Shown here one piece after another: positions 25,122 to 33,448 of a stretch of 64,000 bases of DNA; the stretch's first letter is position 1; the number at the start of each line of letters is the position of its first letter. Source of the DNA: Pelomonas sp963422775. Its GTDB lineage: Bacteria > Pseudomonadota > Gammaproteobacteria > Burkholderiales > Burkholderiaceae_C. The notes beneath the pieces were generated by a model. It saw nothing but the letters and a program-made list of their open reading frames with translations, did not search any database and was not told the origin of the DNA. The stretch lies in contig CAUJSJ030000094.1 of the NCBI GenBank assembly GCA_963422775.4, positions 1-64,000 on the forward strand. The letters are read 5' to 3'. Position numbers and translations under genes: made by a program.

Positions 25122-26484
25122 TCGCGGCCTCCTTGTCCATGTGGCGGGCGGTGCTCAGGCCCAGGGCGCGGTCGATACTGATGGCTGCGCGCTTGCCGTG
25201 CTCGACGGCTTCGACGGTCAGGTCCTGGCCGCCGGCGCGGCAGTCGCCGCCGGCCCAGACGCGAGCCAGGCTGGTCTGGCCGTCGGCATCGGTCTTGATG
25301 CGGCCACTCTCCAGCGCGATGGCGCTGCCGGCGGCCTCGGCCTGGTAGGTCTGGCCGATGGCGCGCAGCACCATGTCGGTCTCGATGAAGAACTGCTCGC
25401 CAGTGTCGACCAGTTTGCCGTCTTCGAGCCGGGTGGCGGCGAAGCGCATGCCGCGCAGCACGCCGCCGTGGGCTTCGACGGCCAGAGGCCGTGCCCAGCA
25501 GCGGATGGTCACGCCGTTGGTCTGCGCCCAGTGCTGCTCGTGGGTGGAGGCCGACAGGCCGTCAAGCCCGCGGCGGTAGACCATCGTGACCTGCTCGGCG
25601 CCCAGCAGCTTGCTCTGCACGGCCGCGTCCACGGCCGTCATGCCGCCGCCGATGACGACGACCCGGCGGCCCACGGTGACGATCTCGGGCGCGCTCTGGC
25701 GCAACTCAGCGATGAAGTCGACGGCGTCACGCAGGCCGCTGACCTGCGGCTCGGCAATGCCCAGCGCGTTCACGCCGCCCAGGCCCAGGCCGAGGAAGAC
25801 GGCGTCGTATTCAGCCAGCAGGCCGTCGAGCGTGATGTCGCGGCCGAGCCGGCAGTTCAGCTTCGGCGTGATGCCGCCGATGCTCAGCAGCCAGTCGATC
25901 TCCTTCTGCGCAAAGCCGCCGGCCACCTTGTAGGTCGCCAGGCCGTACTCGTTCAGCCCGCCAAGCTTGGGCGCTGCGTCGAACAGCACGACGTCATGAC
26001 CGCGCCAGGCCAGGCCATGCGCCGCTGCCAGGCCGGCCGGGCCCGCGCCGACGACTGCGATGCGCCGGCCCGTCGGCATGCCGCGCTCGAACAGCGGCTT
26101 GCCCGGCTTGGCCAGATAACCCTCGACCGAGTAACGCTGCAGCATGCCGATCTCCACCGGCTTGCTCTCGTTGGTGTTGCGCACGCAGGCCTGCTCGCAC
26201 AGCACCTCGGTCGGGCAGACGCGGGCGCACATGCCGCCCAGCGGGTTGGCCGTCAGGATGGCCTCGGCCGCGCCGCGCACGTTGTCCTGCGCCACGCGCT
26301 GGATGAAGCTCGGGATGTCGATGCCCGTGGGGCAGGCCGTCTGGCAGGGCGCGTCATAGCAGTAGTAGCAGCGCTCGGCCTCGATCAGCGCCTGCGTGCG
26401 GTTCAGCGTCGGGTGGGCGTCGGCAAAGTTGCGGGCGTAGTCGTCCGGCTCAAGGCGGCCGGATTTCAGGTCGGCAAGGTCCAC
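25114..26484 (-). CDS. preT: NAD-dependent dihydropyrimidine dehydrogenase, PreT subunit
   Basis: This 456-residue flavoprotein resembles the glutamate synthase small subunit. N-terminal cysteines for Fe-S clusters are in CYYCYDAPCQTACPTG and GGMCARVCPTEVLCEQ. The FAD site follows (VVGAGPAGLAAAHGLA), with an NAD site in VVVIGGGMTAVDAA. It passes electrons from NADH to PreA. I chose GTG at 26484, which has GGGAG six bases upstream; an earlier TTG at 26511 would sit inside the operator region. It is the first gene of the pyrimidine operon and faces the TetR regulator. Confidence 0.94.
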   Translation of the reverse strand: MDLADLKSGRLEPDDYARNFADAHPTLNRTQALIEAERCYYCYDAPCQTACPTGIDIPSFIQRVAQDNVRGAAEAILTANPLGGMCARVCPTEVLCEQACVRNTNESKPVEIGMLQRYSVEGYLAKPGKPLFERGMPTGRRIAVVGAGPAGLAAAHGLAWRGHDVVLFDAAPKLGGLNEYGLATYKVAGGFAQKEIDWLLSIGGITPKLNCRLGRDITLDGLLAEYDAVFLGLGLGGVNALGIAEPQVSGLRDAVDFIAELRQSAPEIVTVGRRVVVIGGGMTAVDAAVQSKLLGAEQVTMVYRRGLDGLSASTHEQHWAQTNGVTIRCWARPLAVEAHGGVLRGMRFAATRLEDGKLVDTGEQFFIETDMVLRAIGQTYQAEAAGSAIALESGRIKTDADGQTSLARVWAGGDCRAGGQDLTVEAVEHGKRAAISIDRALGLSTARHMDKEAANG

Positions 26485-26514
26485 GGGAATCTCCCAAGAG
26501 AAAACACCCAAACA

Positions 26515-26547
26515 TTACTACCCTGTAAAACTTTACCGAAGCGTAAA
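26515..26547. promoter_or_regulatory. Tandem TTAC-N6-GTAA operators between preT and the TetR gene
   Basis: Two dyads, TTAC-TACCCT-GTAA (26515-26528) and TTTAC-CGAAGC-GTAAA (26532-26547), have identical spacing. Their centres are 18 bases apart, on nearly the same DNA face. The region is AT-rich against its surroundings and sits between divergent genes. It is the obvious binding site for the TetR/RutR-like protein encoded at 26591. Confidence 0.75.
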
Positions 26548-26590
26548 AACCCGCAGGGCCGGCTTGGTGCGCCCCGTCAAAATGCGGTGC

Positions 26591-27226
26591 ATGACCGACA
26601 TCGCTACCGTGACGCGCACCCCGCGCGCCGCCACCCTGCGCAAGCAGGAGGCCATCCTGGCTGAGGCCGAGCGCCAGTTCGCGCGCTTTGGCTTCGAGGG
26701 CGTCAGCCTGGACAGCATCGCTGCGGTGCTGGATCTGTCCCGCCAGAACCTGCTCTACCACTGGCCCAGCAAGGAAGATCTCTACCGCGCCGTGCTGGAC
26801 AGCGTCATGGGCGAGTGGATGGCCAACATGAACGCCATCGCCGAGGCCTCCGAGCCCAAGGCGGCCATCGAGAGCTATGTGGCCGACAAGCTGCGCTTCA
26901 GCCGCGAGCGGCCCAGCGGCAACGCCGTCTTCACGCGCGAGATCATGGCCGGCGCGCCGCGCTACACCGACGTGCTGCGCGCCCAGGTCATGCCGCTGCT
27001 GCATGCCGACGTCGAGCGCTTCGAGTGCTGGGCGGCCGAGGGCCTGATCCAGCAGGTCGACTTCACGCACCTGATGTTCCTCATCTGGTCGTCCACCCAG
27101 GCCTACGCCGACCTGGCGCCGCAGTTCGCCCTCTACATGGGCAAGCCGCGGCTGGAGGAGGCCGACTTCGAGGCGGCGCGCCAGCTGATCACGAGCCTGA
27201 TCTGGCGGAGTCTGCAGATCGCATGA
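26591..27226 (+). CDS. TetR family regulator, RutR-like
   Basis: This 211-residue regulator has a helix-turn-helix in FEGVSLDSIAAVLDLSRQNL, ending LLYHWPSKEDLYRAVL. The ligand-binding half (TREIMAGAPRYTDV, DFTHLMFLIWSSTQAYADL) matches RutR, the uracil-sensing TetR protein of Escherichia coli. The ATG at 26591 lies after the tandem operator. Repression of preTA and the downstream operon, relieved by a pyrimidine, is the likely role; this follows from homology and position. Its stop overlaps the start of the next gene (27223). Confidence 0.9.
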   Translation: MTDIATVTRTPRAATLRKQEAILAEAERQFARFGFEGVSLDSIAAVLDLSRQNLLYHWPSKEDLYRAVLDSVMGEWMANMNAIAEASEPKAAIESYVADKLRFSRERPSGNAVFTREIMAGAPRYTDVLRAQVMPLLHADVERFECWAAEGLIQQVDFTHLMFLIWSSTQAYADLAPQFALYMGKPRLEEADFEAARQLITSLIWRSLQIA

Positions 27227-27672
27227 AAAGAAGGCTTGCCCTCGTGGCGGTTGCCTGGGCGAGCTTCGCGTTCGCCGCGCCGCCCGCCGATCTTTCCGCC
27301 CGGCTCAAGGCCCAGGCCGAAGCCTGGGACCGGGCCATCGTCGCCAAGGACCGCGCCGCCATCGAAGCCAACATGGCGCCCGACTTCCGCCAGATCGACG
27401 GCCGCGGCGATGTCGAGACCCGGGCCAGCTTCGTCGAAGGGCTGGTCTCGCGCGACCTCGTCCTCGACCCCTACACCGTCGAGGACTTCGAGGTGCGCGT
27501 CTACGGCGACACGGCCCTGCTCAGCGGCCGCACGCGCATGACGGGCCGCTACCAGGGCCAGGCCTTCAAGAGCCACTACCGCTACATCGACATCTACGTG
27601 AAGCGCGCCGGGGCCTGGAAGATCGTCAGCGTGCAGATCAGCCGCATCCCCGAACCCGACAAGCAGCCCTGA
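27223..27672 (+). CDS. Secreted NTF2-like (SnoaL/DUF4440) protein
   Basis: This 149-residue protein starts with a signal peptide (MKRRLALVAVAWASFAFAAP). A single NTF2-like domain follows: LKAQAEAWDRAIVAKDRAAI is the first helix, with ANMAPDFRQIDGRG and GDTALLSGRTRMTGR as strands. These cone-shaped folds serve as enzymes or binding proteins, so no substrate can be inferred. It overlaps the TetR stop by the ATGA pattern and is probably co-transcribed. Confidence 0.85.
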   Translation: MKRRLALVAVAWASFAFAAPPADLSARLKAQAEAWDRAIVAKDRAAIEANMAPDFRQIDGRGDVETRASFVEGLVSRDLVLDPYTVEDFEVRVYGDTALLSGRTRMTGRYQGQAFKSHYRYIDIYVKRAGAWKIVSVQISRIPEPDKQP

Positions 27673-27731
27673 CCGGGGGATCGCACCACTTTCTGCGCAG
27701 GTGCGGTCATGCCCTCGCCTAAGCTGGCGCC

Positions 27732-28142
27732 ATGTCCCTGCACAGCCTGCTCGCCGACACCCTGGCCCGCCGCCGCGCCGTCAATCCGGCGTACTCGCTG
27801 CGCGCTTTTGCGCAGTCGCTGGGCGTGCACCACGCCACGCTGACTCGGCTGCTGGCCGGCCGCACCATCGCCACCGGCCGTTGCGTGCAGCGCCTGGGCC
27901 GTCGCCTTGGGCTGAGCGACGGCGAGCTGCAGCTGCTCGGCCTGGCCGAGGCGCGTCGCGGTGTCTGCCGGGCCATCTCGCGGCGCGACTTCCGTCCCGA
28001 CTCCCGCTGGCTGGCTGCGATGACCGGCCTGCCGCTGGACGCCGTCAACGTTGCGTTGCAGCGCCTGCTGGTCGACCGCGTCCTCGTCATGCGCGGCCGC
28101 GGCGACTGGCAACTCCAATCCCCTACCGAGGACCCTCGATGA
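27732..28142 (+). CDS. Small helix-turn-helix regulator (DUF4423/TIGR02147-like)
   Basis: This 136-residue protein has an N-terminal helix-turn-helix of the XRE type (YSLRAFAQSLGVHHATLTRLLAGRTI, about 21-46). A second conserved segment, RLGRRLGLSDGELQLLGLAE, follows. The C-terminal DAVNVALQRLLVDRVLVMR resembles a winged-helix turn. The N-terminal architecture (AYSLRAFA before the helix-turn-helix) is that of the DUF4423 group of regulators. It is translationally coupled to the VOC gene at 28139, its likely target or partner. Confidence 0.75.
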   Translation: MSLHSLLADTLARRRAVNPAYSLRAFAQSLGVHHATLTRLLAGRTIATGRCVQRLGRRLGLSDGELQLLGLAEARRGVCRAISRRDFRPDSRWLAAMTGLPLDAVNVALQRLLVDRVLVMRGRGDWQLQSPTEDPR

Positions 28143-28498
28143 ACGCTCCCGTCACGCATTGGCAGATCGTCACCCCCGACCCTGAGCGGGCCGCGCAGTT
28201 CTACGGCCGCGTGTTCGGCTGGGCCATCACCGCCCACAACGCGATGGGCTACCGCGAGATCCCGGCCGCGCCGGGCGGCATTCCGGGCGGTATCTGGCCC
28301 GCACCGCCCGGTGTGCCCAGCAGCGTGCAGGTCTTCGTCAGCGTGCCCGACGTGGCTGCGACCGTCGCCACCGCAACGGCCGAAGGCGCCAGCGTCATCG
28401 TGCCCGTCACGGCCCTGCCGGATGGCGACGTGATGGCCGTGCTGCTGGACCCGCTGGGCATGGCCGTCGGCCTGATGCAGAGCCACAAGGCGGGCTGA
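28139..28498 (+). CDS. VOC superfamily protein
   Basis: This 119-residue, single VOC-domain protein has VTHWQIVTPDPERAAQFYGR as its first strand and helix, then FVSVPDVAATVATATAEGA. It lacks an obvious complete H/E metal triad, so it may bind a ligand without metal. The ATG overlaps the stop of the regulator by the ATGA pattern, making a two-gene unit. Such pairs often act in xenobiotic or lactone metabolism, but the substrate is unknown here. Confidence 0.82.
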   Translation: MNAPVTHWQIVTPDPERAAQFYGRVFGWAITAHNAMGYREIPAAPGGIPGGIWPAPPGVPSSVQVFVSVPDVAATVATATAEGASVIVPVTALPDGDVMAVLLDPLGMAVGLMQSHKAG

Positions 28499-28521
28499 AC
28501 AAGCCGGGCGGCGCGCACCGC

Positions 28522-28542
28522 TCGGCGCCCGCATGGCGCCGA
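28522..28542. terminator. Hairpin between convergent genes
   Basis: TCGGCGCC, a short CGCAT loop and GGCGCCGA form a stem of seven to eight base pairs. It lies midway between the convergent stops of the VOC gene (28498) and the ABC permease (28572). There is no T-run, so it is only a candidate. Confidence 0.4.
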
Positions 28543-28571
28543 AGGCCGCCTGCGGATCGCCCATGTGCCTT

Positions 28572-29357
28572 TCACCCGCGCCGCTTCAGCCGATGCAGGG
28601 CGATGCCGCTGCACAGGACCGTGAACCCCAGCAGCACCGCGATGGCCATCTCCGGCGCGATCCAGCGGAACTTGTCGACACCGCCCGCGGCGAACACGAG
28701 CTGGTTGAGGTGGAACTGCGGCCAGAACGGCGCCTGGAAGTGCATGGACTTGGGCAGCGGGAAGAACACACCCGACAGGTAGAGCCCCGGCAGGTAGAGC
28801 AGGTGGGCGTAGGCCGGCGCGGCCGAGCCGCTGGCCAGCGCACCCACCATCACGCCCAGTGCGCAAAAGGGGATGGCACCGGCCACCAGCACGGCGCTCA
28901 TGGCCGCGAGCTGGCCGGCCGTCAGCATCGCCTGGCCGCTGATCGCCGTGACGACGAGGAGGGGCAGGTAGGCGATCAGACCCGTGACGACGCCAGCGAC
29001 GATCTTGGCCGTGAGCCAGGCACCGGGCGGTGCGGGCTGGGCGCGCTTGAGCGTCAGCAGGCCGAGCTCGCGCTCCATCGCGATGGACGGGCAGGTGGCG
29101 AACACGGCGGCCATGGTCACGGCCATCAGCGAGAAGCCGGCGAACATGAAGCGGGCGGCGTCCGGGTCCTTGGCGGTCTGCTCGCCGGCCACGGCGAAGG
29201 CGAACAGCAGGTAGAGGGCCACGGGCAGCACGAACATCGGCAGCGCGAAGGCCGGCGCGCGCAGCAGGCGCAGCAGTTCGAGGCGGATCTCGACGATGTA
29301 GGGCGACGCCGCGCGCTTCGGCGCTGCGACGTCCAGGCGGTGGGTCAAGGTGGTCAT
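28572..29357 (-). CDS. ABC-2 type exporter permease
   Basis: This 261-residue permease has about six membrane helices, a short cytoplasmic start and ERELGLLTLKRAQPAP before helix 3. This is the coupling region typical of ABC-2 permeases such as those in bacitracin/drug exporters. ATGA overlap at 29354-29357 couples it to the acyltransferase/ATPase fusion, which should supply its nucleotide-binding partner. It is the last gene of the GntR-controlled operon. Confidence 0.88.
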   Translation of the reverse strand: MTTLTHRLDVAAPKRAASPYIVEIRLELLRLLRAPAFALPMFVLPVALYLLFAFAVAGEQTAKDPDAARFMFAGFSLMAVTMAAVFATCPSIAMERELGLLTLKRAQPAPPGAWLTAKIVAGVVTGLIAYLPLLVVTAISGQAMLTAGQLAAMSAVLVAGAIPFCALGVMVGALASGSAAPAYAHLLYLPGLYLSGVFFPLPKSMHFQAPFWPQFHLNQLVFAAGGVDKFRWIAPEMAIAVLLGFTVLCSGIALHRLKRRG

Positions 29358-31450
29358 GCGGCCTCCCGGGTCAGTTCGTTGAACGCATCGTTGAGCCCGG
29401 CCTGGCGGACTTCCAGGCGCGAGAGCTGAGGGTCGGCCGCGAGCAGCTTGCGCACGACGGCCTCGGCATCGGTGGCGACGATGGCGAGCTGGTCGTGGTC
29501 GCGGCTCACGTCCACCACGCCAGGCCACCGGCGAACGTCGCCGGGCACCACCGAGGTCTCGCAGCGGATGTGCCGGCGCGACACCAGCGCGCGCATCTCG
29601 TCCACGCTGCCCGAGGCGACGACCCGGCCCTTGCCGAGCACGGCCACGCGGGTCGCCAGCGCCTCGGCTTCTTCGAGGTAATGCGTCGTCAGCAGGATGG
29701 AGCAGCCCTCACGCAGCAGCGCGCGGATGTTGGCCCACATCACTTCGCGGGCCTGGATGTCGAGGCCGACGGTGGGCTCGTCCAGGAACAGCACTTTCGG
29801 CTGGCCGCAGATGGCGATGGCGAACTGCACTTGCCGCTTCTGGCCGCCGGAGAGCTTGCCGTAGGGCCGGCTCGCCAGTGCCGTGATGCCGGCGCGCGCC
29901 AGCGCGTCCTTCACGCTGAGCGGTTGCGCGTAATAGCTGGCCGACAGCGCGACGAGCTCGTGGACCTTCAGGTCCTTGGGGCATTCGACGTCCTGCATCA
30001 TGACGCCCAGCCCCTGGCGCCGCGCGATCTCCTGCGGCGAGCCGCCGAGCAGCTTGACGATGCCCGCGTCGGCGTCGTGCAGGCCCAGCCACAGCGAGAT
30101 GGCGGTGGACTTGCCGGCGCCGTTGGGGCCCAGCAGCGCGAGCAACTCGCCGCGCTTCAGCTCCAGGTCGACGCCGCTCAGCGCCTCCAGCTTGCCGTAG
30201 CGCTTGGACACGCCGCGCAGAGATGCGACGACTTCGTCATGCGCCGCCGTCTCGACCGGAGCCGCTGCAACGGCGTGCCGTGGGTACGACCGGCCGTTGA
30301 GCACCTTGCCGATGACGGTGGACCGCACCAGCCAGTGATAGCTCAGCAGCAGCATGGCCAGGCTCGTCAGCACGACGAACGGGAACTTCACGCCCCAGTG
30401 CAAAGGCCAGTCACCCACCCAGACCTGCAGGGCCATCACGAGCGGGAGGTGGGCGAGGTAGATCCAGTACGAGGCATCGGCGATGTAGCGGCGCCATGCG
30501 CTGTGGCCCGACAGGAAACGCAGCGCCAGCCCGGTGATGGCAAACACCCAGGCCCACACCGACACGCCGAAGGCCAGCGCAAAGGCGGTCTTGGGGCCGT
30601 CCGGCATGCCGAAGGTCGGTTGCGTCTTGAGGATGTATAGACAAGTCGCCGAGGCCGCAGCCGCGAGCACGAGGTGGGGCAGCCAGCGCGCGGTGATGGC
30701 CGCAAGCGCGCCGCTGGAGCGGTGCACCAGCCAGCCAAATGCAAAGGCGGTGCCAAAGCCGACAGTGGCGGGCAGCTGCGGGATCAGCGACTGGTCGGGC
30801 GTGGGGATGCCCAGCCAGGGGAACCACGTCGGCGTGGCCAACAGGCTGGCGACCAGCGGCAGCCCGAGCAGCAATGTGGCGGCACCCCAGCGCACCGAGC
30901 CGGCCACAGCGCGGTCGATGAAGCCGCGCAAAACCTGGCCCCGGTCCAGCGCCGCGACGACGCTGCGTACCAGCAGCGCTCCTGCGTACAGCCACAGCAA
31001 CTGGTACAGGAACCACAGGTGAAAGAGCGGCAGCGCGCCGAAGGTCTTGGGCATCTCCGGCGGCGCGGGCGGCGCGCCGTTGAAGACCTTCTGCATGCCC
31101 CGCCCCCACACGAAGATGATGGCGACGAACAGCAGCGGCCAGCCGACGACCATCGGCACGGCGATGCGCTTGCCGCGGTTGGCCCAGAAGCCGGCGGTGC
31201 CGAGCTTTCCGTGCAGCAGCCGCGCGAAATAGCCGGCGATGAAGAAGAACAGCGTCATGCGGAAGCTGTGCGCCACAAAGCCTGCGTCGCCCAGGAAGGC
31301 GCTGGGCGAGTTGTCGTTCATCGCCCATAGGCCTTTCGGGATGCCGGGGATGAAGGACATGCTGGCGTGGAAGGCGACGCCCAGCAAAAGGGCAAAGCTG
31401 CGCACTGCGTCGAGGGCGTGCAGCCTCTCGCCGTTGGGTTGGGTGGTCAT
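29354..31450 (-). CDS. Fusion of acyltransferase-3 membrane domain and ABC transporter ATPase
   Basis: The 698 residues contain two complete modules. Residues 1-385 form an acyltransferase-3 (OpgC/OatA-type) domain of about ten membrane helices, beginning ERLHALDAVRSFALLLGVAF, with FRMTLFFFIAGYFARLL and SYWIYLAHLPLVMALQ. After an alanine-rich linker, residues 407-698 form an ABC ATPase. It has Walker A GPNGAGKST (about 440), signature LSGGQKRQVQFA and Walker B KVLFLDEPTVGLD. No in-frame start lies between them, and the frame is open throughout, so this reads as one polypeptide. The ATG at 31450 follows AGGAG. Such a fusion is unusual; coupling acylation of a substrate to export is a plausible inference. 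Confidence 0.88.
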   Translation of the reverse strand: MTTQPNGERLHALDAVRSFALLLGVAFHASMSFIPGIPKGLWAMNDNSPSAFLGDAGFVAHSFRMTLFFFIAGYFARLLHGKLGTAGFWANRGKRIAVPMVVGWPLLFVAIIFVWGRGMQKVFNGAPPAPPEMPKTFGALPLFHLWFLYQLLWLYAGALLVRSVVAALDRGQVLRGFIDRAVAGSVRWGAATLLLGLPLVASLLATPTWFPWLGIPTPDQSLIPQLPATVGFGTAFAFGWLVHRSSGALAAITARWLPHLVLAAAASATCLYILKTQPTFGMPDGPKTAFALAFGVSVWAWVFAITGLALRFLSGHSAWRRYIADASYWIYLAHLPLVMALQVWVGDWPLHWGVKFPFVVLTSLAMLLLSYHWLVRSTVIGKVLNGRSYPRHAVAAAPVETAAHDEVVASLRGVSKRYGKLEALSGVDLELKRGELLALLGPNGAGKSTAISLWLGLHDADAGIVKLLGGSPQEIARRQGLGVMMQDVECPKDLKVHELVALSASYYAQPLSVKDALARAGITALASRPYGKLSGGQKRQVQFAIAICGQPKVLFLDEPTVGLDIQAREVMWANIRALLREGCSILLTTHYLEEAEALATRVAVLGKGRVVASGSVDEMRALVSRRHIRCETSVVPGDVRRWPGVVDVSRDHDQLAIVATDAEAVVRKLLAADPQLSRLEVRQAGLNDAFNELTREAA

Positions 31451-31458
31451 GGGGACTC

Positions 31459-32127
31459 CTAGAGGAAGTCGCGCCGTCGGGCGGCGATGAACAGGGGCAG
31501 GGACAGGGCGAGAAGCGTCGCGGCGAGTTCCGCGACGAGGAGCAGCCAGAACGTGGCGTTCCAGACTGGGGTGGCGGCCTGCATGTACTGCCCCACCTCG
31601 GGAATGCGGCCCACGCCCATCATGAAGAGCGAGACCGACATGTTGGTCAGGATGATGAGCCCGCCCATCGCCGCCTCGGAGGCGATGTGCAGCGCGCCGC
31701 ACAGCACCAGCGCGAAGTTCAGCAGCAGGAAGACGCAGAGCAGCACGGCGTAGGGCAGCAGGCCATCGGCGACGCCAGGCAGCACGAGGATCAGTGCCAG
31801 CGCGCCCGCACTCAGCAGCGCCCAAGGCAGCAGGAAGCAGGCGAGCAGCCCCAGCAGCTTGGCGCGCACGTAGTCGCCCGGGGACAGCGGCAGGCTGAGC
31901 ATGAAGAGCAGCGAGCGCTCCTTGCGCTCGGAGGCGACGCCAAACAGCGCCAGCATGACGCCCAGTGCGATGACGGCCGTCAGCCAGACGATGAAGCCGA
32001 TGTTGAAGCCGACCTCGCCGCTGGCCGCCGTCAACAGGCCGGCGAAACCCGCGGCCGTGGCCCCGACGAGCAGCCAGCGGTAGACGTAGAGCTCCTTGGC
32101 GACGAGCTTGCGTGTGAGCAGGTTCAT
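31459..32127 (-). CDS. ABC exporter membrane subunit
   Basis: This 222-residue membrane protein has six predicted helices. The cytoplasmic loop ASERKERSLLFMLSLPLSPGD between helices 2 and 3 resembles ABC-2 permease coupling loops. It is coupled to the ATPase gene upstream by ATGA overlap at 32124-32127. The ATPase, this permease and the fusion protein follow each other within one operon, so the locus appears to encode two ATPase/permease pairs. Confidence 0.82.
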   Translation of the reverse strand: MNLLTRKLVAKELYVYRWLLVGATAAGFAGLLTAASGEVGFNIGFIVWLTAVIALGVMLALFGVASERKERSLLFMLSLPLSPGDYVRAKLLGLLACFLLPWALLSAGALALILVLPGVADGLLPYAVLLCVFLLLNFALVLCGALHIASEAAMGGLIILTNMSVSLFMMGVGRIPEVGQYMQAATPVWNATFWLLLVAELAATLLALSLPLFIAARRRDFL

Positions 32128-33011
32128 GAGGGTCGAGCCTCCCGGCTGTGCATGACGGTGGCGACGAAGACTTCCTCCAGGCTCATGCGGTGCACGTCCT
32201 GCACCGGTGTGCCGAGGCGGGCGAGGAAGTCGTCGCTGAAGCCGTCGACGGTCAGCGTGACGTTGGGGCCGTCGACGTCGCGGTGGACGATCTCGGGCAG
32301 TTGCCAATCCGGTGGGCCATCGGGCAAGCGCAGCTGCAGCGTGCGCCAGCGTTCGAGGAAGTCTTCCTTGTTGTTCGAGGCGACGACGCGGCCGCGGTCG
32401 ATGAAGGTGATGCGGTCCGAGATGCGCTCCACGTCCAGCGTGTTGTGCGACGAGAACAGGATGGCGCGGCTGTCGTCGCGCAGCACGTCCATGAACTCGG
32501 TCAGCAGCTCCTGGCGGGCGACCGGGTCCATGCCCGAGGTGGGTTCGTCCAGCACCAGCAGGCGAGGGCGGCGGGCCAACGCCAGCAGCAGCAGGGCCTT
32601 GGCCTGCTCGCCGCTGGACAGGCTCTTGGCCGCCTGCCCGGCGTGCAGGCCGAAGCGCTTGAGCAGCGTGGCGGCGTAGGCCGCATCCCAGCTCGGATAG
32701 ACGGAGGCGACGAAGTCCATGTGCCAGGCCAGCGTCGCCTGCGGCAGCAGCTTCATGTCGTCGCTGACGAAACCCACGTCGGCCTTGGCGGCGGCTTGCT
32801 GGCTCGGCATGTCATGGCCCAGCAGGCGGATGCTGCCGGCATCGGCCGTCAGCATGCCCATCAGCAGCCGGATCGTGGTGCTCTTGCCCGCGCCGTTCGG
32901 CCCGACGAGACCCATGATCTGGCCGGGTTCGAGGTCGAGGGACACGTCTTCCAACGTGAAAAAGCGGAACGCCTTGCGCACGCCCTTCATGTCGATGGCC
33001 TTGGCGCTCAT
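32124..33011 (-). CDS. ABC transporter ATP-binding protein
   Basis: This 295-residue ATPase has Walker A GLVGPNGAGKSTTIRLLMG, signature LSSGEQAKALLLLALA and Walker B LLVLDEPTSGMDP. The H-loop is in LFSSHNTLDVERIS. The C-terminal 80 residues form an extra domain, as in drug-export ATPases of the CcmA/YtrB type. Its start overlaps the GntR regulator stop by the ATGA pattern. A YtrA-type regulator, ATPase and permease in one operon resembles the ytr exporter locus of Bacillus in layout. Confidence 0.93.
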   Translation of the reverse strand: MSAKAIDMKGVRKAFRFFTLEDVSLDLEPGQIMGLVGPNGAGKSTTIRLLMGMLTADAGSIRLLGHDMPSQQAAAKADVGFVSDDMKLLPQATLAWHMDFVASVYPSWDAAYAATLLKRFGLHAGQAAKSLSSGEQAKALLLLALARRPRLLVLDEPTSGMDPVARQELLTEFMDVLRDDSRAILFSSHNTLDVERISDRITFIDRGRVVASNNKEDFLERWRTLQLRLPDGPPDWQLPEIVHRDVDGPNVTLTVDGFSDDFLARLGTPVQDVHRMSLEEVFVATVMHSREARPS

Positions 33012-33397
33012 GGCGTAGGCTCCTGGGTGTTCAGCGCATCGCGCAGTCGATCGATAAGTTCGGGTTCGGGCATGACGAGGGACCGGGCGATCTCGCCGGC
33101 GGCGGCGAGGTGGGTGTCAAGCTGGGCCAGGCGCATGTCCTTGGCCAGGCCCTGCGCGTCGGCCACGAAGGAGCCTTTGCCGTGGCGGGTGACGATGACG
33201 CCTTCGGATTCGAGGTCCAGGTAGGCGCGCTTGACGGTGATGACGCTGACCCGGAGATCGGCGGCCAGCGCCCGGATGGATGGCAACTCCAGCCCCGCCG
33301 GCCAGTCGCCCGCGGCGACGCGCTGGCGGATCTGCTCGACGATCTGCAGATACATCGGCCGGGCGTCCGTCTGGGAGATGAAAAGACTACTGTGCAT
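33008..33397 (-). CDS. GntR family regulator, YtrA subfamily
   Basis: This 129-residue regulator has an N-terminal winged helix-turn-helix. PMYLQIVEQIRQRVAAGDW leads in, LPSIRALAADLRVSVITVKRAY is the recognition helix region and EGVIVTRHGKGSFV the wing. The short C-terminal tail (about 75-129) is that of the YtrA subfamily, which has a small helical dimerisation tail in place of a ligand domain. The ATG at 33397 is the likely start because the operator palindrome overlaps it. It heads the exporter operon and is probably autoregulated. Confidence 0.9.
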   Translation of the reverse strand: MHSSLFISQTDARPMYLQIVEQIRQRVAAGDWPAGLELPSIRALAADLRVSVITVKRAYLDLESEGVIVTRHGKGSFVADAQGLAKDMRLAQLDTHLAAAGEIARSLVMPEPELIDRLRDALNTQEPTP

Positions 33398-33424
33398 AAT
33401 GTGTATACACAGAATATATGCACA
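33391..33424. promoter_or_regulatory. Nested GntR (YtrA-type) operator over the regulator start
   Basis: TGTGTATACACA (33400-33411) is a perfect 12-bp palindrome three bases upstream of the GntR start codon. It is framed by TGTGCATA (33391-33398) and TATGCACA (33417-33424), an outer inverted repeat. On the minus strand, TATATT within this element could serve as a -10 box. This would let the regulator block its own promoter. Confidence 0.7.
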
Positions 33425-33448
33425 GTTCGGCAAAGGCAAGTTCCAAAT

